DNA of 64,000 nt, taken from assembly GCA_963700745.1 (NCBI GenBank), contig CAVOYT010000009.1, forward strand, positions 310,001-374,000, in the 5' to 3' direction. Within the stretch, counting starts at the first letter, position 1; each line of letters starts with the position of its first letter. The notes beneath the pieces were generated by a model. The model made no database searches. It was not told the origin of the DNA and was given only the letters and a program-made list of their open reading frames with translations. The translations under genes were made by a program, and so were the position numbers. Source of the DNA: UBA10649 sp963700745 (GTDB lineage: Bacteria; Actinomycetota; Actinomycetes; S36-B12). This document shows, one piece after another, positions 58,567 through 64,000 of this stretch.

Positions 58567-61500
58567 GTGACCCAGGATCCCGCGCCTCGGCCCCCCGTCC
58601 GCTTCCTCACGGCGGCCAGCCTGTTCGACGGGCACGACGCCGCCATCAACATCATGCGCAGGATCCTGCAGTCCCAGGGCTGCGAGGTGATCCACCTCGG
58701 TCACGACCGCGGAGTCGAGCAGGTCGTCCGTGCCGCCGTTCAGGAGGACGTGCAGGGGGTGGCCATCTCGTCGTACCAGGGCGGCCACGTCGAGTACTTC
58801 ACCTACCTTCGCGAGCTCCTCGACGCCGAGGGCGCATCACACGTCCGCATCTACGGAGGCGGAGGCGGCGTCATCGTGCCGGCGGAGATCGACCTCCTCG
58901 CCGAGCGAGGCGTCCGCATCTTCTCGCCCGAGGACGGCCAGCGACTCGGGCTGGTCGGGATGATCGCGTCCATGGTCGAGGAGTGCCAAGACGCCCCTCC
59001 TCCGGACCTGCCCTCCATGGACTCCGTCCTCGCCGGTGACGACCGCGACCTCGCCCGAGCGATCACCGTCCTCGAATCCGGGCAGGCTCCGCAGGCCTGG
59101 CGCACCCAGCTGCACGAGGCAGCCCAGCGTCGCAGCTCCCCCGTTCTCGGCATCACCGGGACCGGCGGCTCGGGGAAGTCGACCTTGACCGACGAGCTGC
59201 TTCGGCGCTTCTGGGCCGACCAGGAGGGCAAGCTCCGCATCGCCGTCATCGCCGTGGACCCGACGCGCCGCAAGGGAGGCGGCGCCCTGCTCGGTGACCG
59301 CATCCGCATGAACGCGATCGACCTCGGATCAGTGTTCTTCCGGTCACTGGCCACCCGTCAGCCCGGGGCCGAGGTCCCCGAGCACCTGGCCGACGTCATC
59401 GCGGCGTGCCGGGCCACCCATGACCTCGTGATCGTCGAGACCCCGGGGATCGGGCAGGGGGACGCCGGCATCGTGCCGTTCGTCGACACCTCGCTGTACG
59501 TGATGACTCCGGAGTTCGGAGCCGCGTCCCAGCTCGAGAAGATCGACATGCTCGACTTCGCCGACGCCGTCGCCGTCAACAAGTTCGAGCGACGCGGCGC
59601 TGCCGATGCCCGACGTGACGTTGCCCGCCAGCTGGTCCGCAATCGCGAGGCGTTCGGCGCATCCTGGGAGGACATGCCGGTCTTCGGGACGTCGGCCGCC
59701 AGATTCGCCGACGACGGCGTCACGCACCTCTACCACTTCCTGGTCGACCTCCTGTCCGCGCGCGGCCTGGCCGTCAGTCCAGGGCTCCTGCCCCGCCTGG
59801 TGGGGAAGGAGCCGACGGCGCTCACCACGATCGTGCCGCCGGCGCGCGGTCGGTATCTCAGCGAGATCTCGGAGACGGTGCGGAGCTACCACCGCACGAC
59901 GGACGAGCAGGCGGAGGTCGCGCGCCGCATCCAGCACCTCGGAACCGCCGCGACCATGCTCGGCGCAAGTGCGGCCGCCGCATCCGAGGTCGAGACGCTA
60001 CGGGCCGGGCTGGAGGCGCAGCTCCAACCCGAGGTCGCCGCGCTGCTCAATGCGTGGCCGGAGGTGCGCCAGCAGTACGCGTCGGACGAGCTCGTGGTGC
60101 GGGTCCGCGACCAGGAGCTGCACACCGCCCTGTGGCGGGAGACGCTCTCCGGATCGCGCGTCCCGCGGGTGGCCCTGCCTCGCACACAGGACGACGCCGA
60201 GCTCGTGCGGTACCTGCGCGAGGAGAACGTGCCGGGCCGCTTCCCGTTCACCGCCGGTGTCTTCGCGTTCAAGCGCGAGGGCGAGGCGCCAGCGCGGATG
60301 TTCGCCGGCGAGGGCGACCCGTTCCGCACGAACCGGCGCTTCCACCTGCTCGCGTCCGGACAGCCGGCGACGCGCCTCTCGACGGCCTTCGACTCGGTGA
60401 CGCTGTACGGCCGCAACCCGAACGAGGAGCCCGACGTCTACGGGAAGATCGGCACGTCCGGCGTGTCGATCGCCACCCTGGACGACATGAAGGCCCTGTA
60501 CTCCGGGTTCGACCTCTGCGATCCCGCCACGTCGGTGTCGATGACCATCAATGGGCCGGCCCCGACCATTCTGGCGATGTTCATGAACACCGCGATCGAC
60601 CAGCGCACCGACTCGTTCCGGGAGCGCGAGGGACGCGAGCCCACAACCGAGGAGGCGGCGGACATCCGCGCCTGGGTGCTCGCCAATGTTCGGGGCACGG
60701 TCCAGGCCGACATCCTCAAGGAGGACCAGGGCCAGAACACCTGCATCTTCTCCACCGAGTTCGCCCTGCGCTGCATGGCCGATGTGCAGCAGTGGTTCAT
60801 CGACCAGCGGGTCCGCAACTTCTACTCGGTGTCGATCTCCGGCTATCACATCGCCGAGGCTGGAGCCAATCCCATCTCGCAGTTGGCCTTCACCCTCGCG
60901 AACGGGTTCACGTACGTGGAGGCCTACCTCGCCCGCGGCATGAACGTCGACGACTTCGCGTCGAACTTCTCCTTCTTCTTCTCCAACGGGATCGATGCGG
61001 AGTACACCGTCCTCGGCCGGGTCGCCAGGCGGATCTGGGCCATCGCGCTGCGCGACCGGTACGGGGCCGGCGACCGCAGCCAGAAGCTGAAGTACCACGT
61101 CCAGACGTCGGGACGGTCGCTGCACGCCCAGGAGATGGACTTCAACGACATCCGAACCACGCTCCAAGCGCTGTGCGCCGTCTACGACAACTGCAACTCA
61201 CTGCACACCAACGCGTATGACGAGGCGGTCACCACGCCCAGCACCCAGTCGGTGCGTCGAGCACTGGCGATCCAGATGATCATCGACCAGGAGTGGGGAC
61301 TGGCGAAGAACGAGAACCCGCTCCAGGGGTCGTACCTCGTGGACGAGTTGACCGACCTGGTCGAGGAGGCCGTCCTGGCGGAGTTCGACCGGATCTCCGA
61401 CCGCGGCGGTGTGCTGGGGGCGATGGAGACGGGCTATCAGCGCGGACGGATCCAGGACGAGTCGATGCGGTACGAGCACATGAAGCACGACGGCTCGCTG

Positions 61501-61791
61501 CCCATCATCGGCGTCAACACCTTCCTCAATCCGGACCCTCCCGCGGATGCCCCCTCCCTGGAGCTGGCCCGCGCCACTGAGGCCGAGAAGCGGTCGCAGG
61601 TCGAGCGCTTGCGCGCCTTCCACGAGGCCCACGCCGACGAGTCCGAGCCGGCCCTCGCCAGACTCAAGGACGTCACATCATCGGGAGGCAATACTTTTGA
61701 CTCCCTAATGGATGCCGTCCGAGTATGCTCGCTCGGGCAGATCACGGCTGCGTTCTTCGAGGTCGGCGGCCAGTACCGACGCAATGTCTGA
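58567..61791 (+). CDS. icmF: Fused isobutyryl-CoA mutase IcmF
   Basis: 1074 residues. Order: B12-binding domain (DGHDAAIN at 21-28, ISSYQGGH), MeaB-like G-protein chaperone (Walker A GTGGSGKST 198-206; VIAVDPTRRKGGGALLGDRIRM; IVETPGIGQGD; VNKFERRGAADA), linker, then the mutase barrel (RLSTAFDSVTLYGRNPNEEPDVYGKIGTSGVSIATLDDM; TSVSMTINGPAPTILAM; SGYHIAEAGANPISQLAFTLANGF). Phe592 and Gln723 stand where methylmalonyl-CoA mutase has Tyr and Arg, so isobutyryl/butyryl-CoA rather than methylmalonyl-CoA is the likely substrate. Start GTG 58567 after GAGGAGAGCCC. MarR gene follows. Confidence 0.93.
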   Translation: MTQDPAPRPPVRFLTAASLFDGHDAAINIMRRILQSQGCEVIHLGHDRGVEQVVRAAVQEDVQGVAISSYQGGHVEYFTYLRELLDAEGASHVRIYGGGGGVIVPAEIDLLAERGVRIFSPEDGQRLGLVGMIASMVEECQDAPPPDLPSMDSVLAGDDRDLARAITVLESGQAPQAWRTQLHEAAQRRSSPVLGITGTGGSGKSTLTDELLRRFWADQEGKLRIAVIAVDPTRRKGGGALLGDRIRMNAIDLGSVFFRSLATRQPGAEVPEHLADVIAACRATHDLVIVETPGIGQGDAGIVPFVDTSLYVMTPEFGAASQLEKIDMLDFADAVAVNKFERRGAADARRDVARQLVRNREAFGASWEDMPVFGTSAARFADDGVTHLYHFLVDLLSARGLAVSPGLLPRLVGKEPTALTTIVPPARGRYLSEISETVRSYHRTTDEQAEVARRIQHLGTAATMLGASAAAASEVETLRAGLEAQLQPEVAALLNAWPEVRQQYASDELVVRVRDQELHTALWRETLSGSRVPRVALPRTQDDAELVRYLREENVPGRFPFTAGVFAFKREGEAPARMFAGEGDPFRTNRRFHLLASGQPATRLSTAFDSVTLYGRNPNEEPDVYGKIGTSGVSIATLDDMKALYSGFDLCDPATSVSMTINGPAPTILAMFMNTAIDQRTDSFREREGREPTTEEAADIRAWVLANVRGTVQADILKEDQGQNTCIFSTEFALRCMADVQQWFIDQRVRNFYSVSISGYHIAEAGANPISQLAFTLANGFTYVEAYLARGMNVDDFASNFSFFFSNGIDAEYTVLGRVARRIWAIALRDRYGAGDRSQKLKYHVQTSGRSLHAQEMDFNDIRTTLQALCAVYDNCNSLHTNAYDEAVTTPSTQSVRRALAIQMIIDQEWGLAKNENPLQGSYLVDELTDLVEEAVLAEFDRISDRGGVLGAMETGYQRGRIQDESMRYEHMKHDGSLPIIGVNTFLNPDPPADAPSLELARATEAEKRSQVERLRAFHEAHADESEPALARLKDVTSSGGNTFDSLMDAVRVCSLGQITAAFFEVGGQYRRNV

Positions 61792-61824
61792 TCCGGCAGG
61801 ACGCCACGGCAAGGGGAGGTCGTC

Positions 61825-62331
61825 GTGACCCACGGACGCTCGCTCGACACCGATCCGATCGAGGAAGCGCGCCGCCAGTGGATCGCGCACGGCTGGGAGA
61901 CCGCGGCGGACGGCATGGCTGCGGTCACGTCCATCGTGCGGGCCCAGCAGATCGTCCTGCAGCGCATCGACACGGTGCTCCGCCCCCTGGACCTGACCTT
62001 CGCCCGGTACGAGATCCTCACGCTGCTCTCCTTCACCAGGTCGGGAGCACTGCCGATGACGCGGATGGGTGCCCTCCTGCAGGTCCACCCGACGAGCGTC
62101 ACCAGCGCGGTGGACCGCCTCGAGAGCCAGGGCTTCGTCGAGCGACTGCCCCATCCCTCGGACCGTCGGGCGGTACTTGCCTCCATCACCGAAGCAGGAC
62201 GCGCCCGGGCGGAGGCAGCGACGGCAGCACTGAACGAGCGGGTCTTCGAGCAGCTCGGAATCACCGAGAATCAGACGGCCCAGCTCCGCACGGTGCTGCG
62301 CGCACTTCGCGCCAACGCCGGGGACTTCTGA
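61825..62331 (+). CDS. MarR family transcriptional regulator
   Basis: 168 residues. Winged helix: RYEILTLLSFTRSGALPMTRMGALLQVHPTSVTSAVDRLESQGFVERLPHPSDRRAVLASITEAGRAR, with the DRR wing. GTG 61825 follows GGGGAGG. Directly after icmF and before a 3-hydroxyacyl-CoA dehydrogenase, so it probably senses an acyl-CoA or fatty acid and controls this set (inferred). Confidence 0.9.
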   Translation: MTHGRSLDTDPIEEARRQWIAHGWETAADGMAAVTSIVRAQQIVLQRIDTVLRPLDLTFARYEILTLLSFTRSGALPMTRMGALLQVHPTSVTSAVDRLESQGFVERLPHPSDRRAVLASITEAGRARAEAATAALNERVFEQLGITENQTAQLRTVLRALRANAGDF

Positions 62332-62377
62332 CCCTGCGCACCGCTGCACGCACACACCACACGGGAGAGTGACTCGC

Positions 62378-63226
62378 ATGGATCGTCTCGGAGTCGTCGG
62401 CTGCGGACTCATGGGAGCGGGGATCGCTGAGGTGGGCGCCCGCGGCGGGTGCACCGTCGTGGTCGTCGACGCCGCTGCCGAGGCACTCGATCGCGCCCAG
62501 GATCGGATGCGGGCCTCGCTCGCGAAGGCGGAGGCGGCCGGCCGGCTCTCGCAGTCCGCCGACGTCATCATGGACAGCATCACGTTCACGACAGATCTCT
62601 CTGCTCTCTCCGACCGGGAGATCGTCATCGAGGCCATCCGAGAGGCCTTCGATGACAAGGCGGAACTCGTCGGAAGACTCGACGACATCCTGACGGACGA
62701 CGCGATCATCGCCACCAACACCTCGTCCATCCCGGTCGCCCGGATCGCGGCCGCCAGTCGCCGCCCCGAACGGGTCCTCGGCACCCACTTCTTCAATCCG
62801 GTCCCAGTCATGCCGCTGGTCGAGGTCGTCGCGTCCCTCCAGACTGACCCCGAGGTCGCCGACCGCACTCACGTGTTCTGCGCGGACGTCCTGGGCAAGA
62901 AGGTCATCCGGGCCGCCGACCGGTCGGGTTTCGTCGTGAACGCGATCCTCGTCCCGTACCTGCTGTCGGCGATCCGGTCCCTGCAGAACGGCGTCGCCAC
63001 CAAGGAGGACATCGACGAGGGCATGGTCGCCGGCTGCGGCATGCCGATGGGCCCGCTGGCACTGTGCGACATGGTGGGACTGGACACGATGCTGCTGGTC
63101 TCCGAGAGCCTCTACGCCGAGCACCTCGACGCTGCGTTCGCGCCTCCGGCCCTGCTGAAGCGGCATGTCGAGGCAGGCATGCTCGGACGGAAGTCTGGGC
63201 GAGGCTTCTACGCGTACCGCGACTAG
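62378..63226 (+). CDS. 3-hydroxybutyryl-CoA dehydrogenase
   Basis: 282 residues. NAD-binding LGVVGCGLMGAGIAEVGARGG, NTSSIPVARIAAASRRPERVLGTHFFNPVPVMPLVEVV with the catalytic His, and DRSGFVVNAILVPYLLSAI in the second domain, DEGMVAGCGMPMGPLALCDMVGLDT at the C-terminus. Canonical single-domain HAD. ATG 62378 has GGGAGAG ten bases before it; GTG 62369 is an alternative. Produces acetoacetyl-CoA or related 3-ketoacyl-CoA. Confidence 0.93.
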   Translation: MDRLGVVGCGLMGAGIAEVGARGGCTVVVVDAAAEALDRAQDRMRASLAKAEAAGRLSQSADVIMDSITFTTDLSALSDREIVIEAIREAFDDKAELVGRLDDILTDDAIIATNTSSIPVARIAAASRRPERVLGTHFFNPVPVMPLVEVVASLQTDPEVADRTHVFCADVLGKKVIRAADRSGFVVNAILVPYLLSAIRSLQNGVATKEDIDEGMVAGCGMPMGPLALCDMVGLDTMLLVSESLYAEHLDAAFAPPALLKRHVEAGMLGRKSGRGFYAYRD

Positions 63227-63287
63227 CCTTGGAGCCGTTGCTCCCGGTCATGAGAGGCCGTCGGAGCACCGGCCCTGAGGAGACGGC

Positions 63288-64000
63288 ATGGACTTCGCCC
63301 CCACCGCACGAACCGCCGAGCTCGCCGAACGGCTGCGGACCTTCCTCACCGACCGCGTGCTGCCGGCCGAGTCCGAGTTCGCGGCCTTCCGCGCGGCCGC
63401 CGGGCCGGACGACCACACCGTCCCTCCCATCATCGAGGACCTCAAGGTCGAGGCGCGCGCCCTCGGACTGTGGAATCTCTTCCTGCCTGACGTCAGCGGC
63501 CTCTCCAACGTCGAGTACGCCCCGCTTGCCGAGATCTCGGGCTGGAGCGTGGAACTGCTGCCCGAGGCGATGAACTGCCAGGCGCCCGACACCGGGAACA
63601 TGGAGATCCTGCACATGTTCGGCACCCCGGAGCAGAAGGAGCGGTGGCTGGAGCCCCTCCTGGACGGCACCATCCGCTCCGGCTTCGCCATGACCGAGCC
63701 GCAGGTCGCCAGCAGCGATGCCACCAACATCGAGTGCGCCATCGTGCGGGACGGGGACCACTGGGTCATCAACGGCACGAAGTGGTGGACGAGCGGGGCC
63801 AACGACCCGCGCTGCCGGGTACTGGTGGTCATGGGCAAGACCGATCCGTCCGCCCCCAAGCACCGGCAGCAGTCGATGGTGCTCGTCCCCATGGACACTC
63901 CCGGTGTCCGCGTGGAGCGTTCAACCACCGTCTTCGGCCACCAGGACCAACCCGGTCACGCCGTCATCACCTTCACCGACGTTCGCGTTCCCCTCGACAA
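63288..64000 (+). CDS. Acyl-CoA dehydrogenase (partial, ACAD10/11-like)
   Basis: First 237 residues; runs off the right edge. ATG 63288 after TGAGGAG. MDFAPTARTAELAERLRTFLTDRVLPAE, then DTGNMEILHMFGTPEQKERWLEPLLDG, FAMTEPQVASSDATNIECAIVRDGDHWVINGTKWWTSGA (FAD and substrate loops) and FTDVRVPLD. The SSDATNI form of the loop and the insertions suit the ACAD10/11 type rather than short-chain enzymes. Likely co-transcribed with the 3-hydroxybutyryl-CoA dehydrogenase. Confidence 0.9.
   Translation, partial: MDFAPTARTAELAERLRTFLTDRVLPAESEFAAFRAAAGPDDHTVPPIIEDLKVEARALGLWNLFLPDVSGLSNVEYAPLAEISGWSVELLPEAMNCQAPDTGNMEILHMFGTPEQKERWLEPLLDGTIRSGFAMTEPQVASSDATNIECAIVRDGDHWVINGTKWWTSGANDPRCRVLVVMGKTDPSAPKHRQQSMVLVPMDTPGVRVERSTTVFGHQDQPGHAVITFTDVRVPLD

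Noticed and set aside
1..64000. CRISPR array, tRNA, rRNA, tmRNA, prophage or toxin-antitoxin pair
   Set aside because: No regularly spaced repeats, cloverleaf-like or rRNA sequences, phage structural genes or small paired toxin genes were recognised; a computational scan (tRNAscan, Infernal) would be needed to exclude small RNAs.

Overview
The window is GC-rich actinobacterial chromosome. Four things suggest a Nocardioidaceae-like organism (Aeromicrobium/Nocardioides relatives; inferred, not tested): the codon bias, an ftsE-ftsX-smpB-prfB block, a TetR / DUF3107 / ferritin-like / DEAD-helicase / ParA block that matches the Rv3208-Rv3213 order of mycobacteria as I remember it, and a partial ethylmalonyl-CoA gene set. 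I see no rRNA, tRNA, CRISPR, transposase or phage gene.

Layout. (1) About 1-20 kb is a surface-glycan region. It holds a secreted FN3/lectin-like protein, a membrane glycosyltransferase fused to a PilZ domain, a flippase, four further glycosyltransferases, a P-loop kinase of thymidylate-kinase type, two very large membrane proteins and a metallophosphoesterase. (2) About 20.1-25.3 kb is a signalling block: Hpt protein, OmpR-type regulator, GAF sensor, multi-sensor histidine kinase and single-domain receiver. It lies on the same strand and directly downstream of the glycan genes. (3) About 25.3-29.4 kb is housekeeping on the minus strand: prfB, ftsE, ftsX, a DUF4436 gene and smpB. (4) About 29.5-34.1 kb is a compact, translationally coupled Tad pilus operon on the minus strand (tadA, tadB, tadC, a small pilin-like protein and three TadE/TadG-like proteins). 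(5) About 33.8-41.7 kb is a tandem duplication of about 4 kb carrying the 5' end of tadA and a large zinc-ribbon / class III cyclase / AAA ATPase / TPR gene. The first cyclase copy is badly eroded. (6) About 41.9-44.6 kb has an isochorismatase-like hydrolase, a PAS histidine kinase and a stand-alone cyclic-nucleotide-binding protein. (7) About 44.6-50.6 kb is conserved actinobacterial core. (8) About 50.1-64 kb is acyl-CoA metabolism: ethylmalonyl-CoA mutase, a malyl-CoA-lyase-like protein and an acyl-CoA dehydrogenase with a NUDIX hydrolase on the minus strand, then a crotonase, two Gfo/Idh/MocA oxidoreductases, a flavodoxin, the fused isobutyryl-CoA mutase IcmF, a MarR regulator, a 3-hydroxyacyl-CoA dehydrogenase and the start of a second acyl-CoA dehydrogenase.

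How the parts may work together (inference). The PilZ domain suggests c-di-GMP control of glycan synthesis, and the adjacent phosphorelay genes are plausible regulators of it. The cyclases could supply cAMP to the nearby CNB-domain protein. IcmF, the ethylmalonyl-CoA mutase module and the 3-hydroxyacyl-CoA dehydrogenase would connect butyryl/isobutyryl-CoA and C2 assimilation to the TCA cycle.

Quality warning. Many genes in about 1-24 kb and 34-45.5 kb are split by single-base indels, while about 24.9-34 kb and 45.5-64 kb are almost free of them. I therefore treat most frameshifts as probable consensus errors and give one feature per inferred gene. Two internal stops (13998 and 54954) look like substitutions instead.
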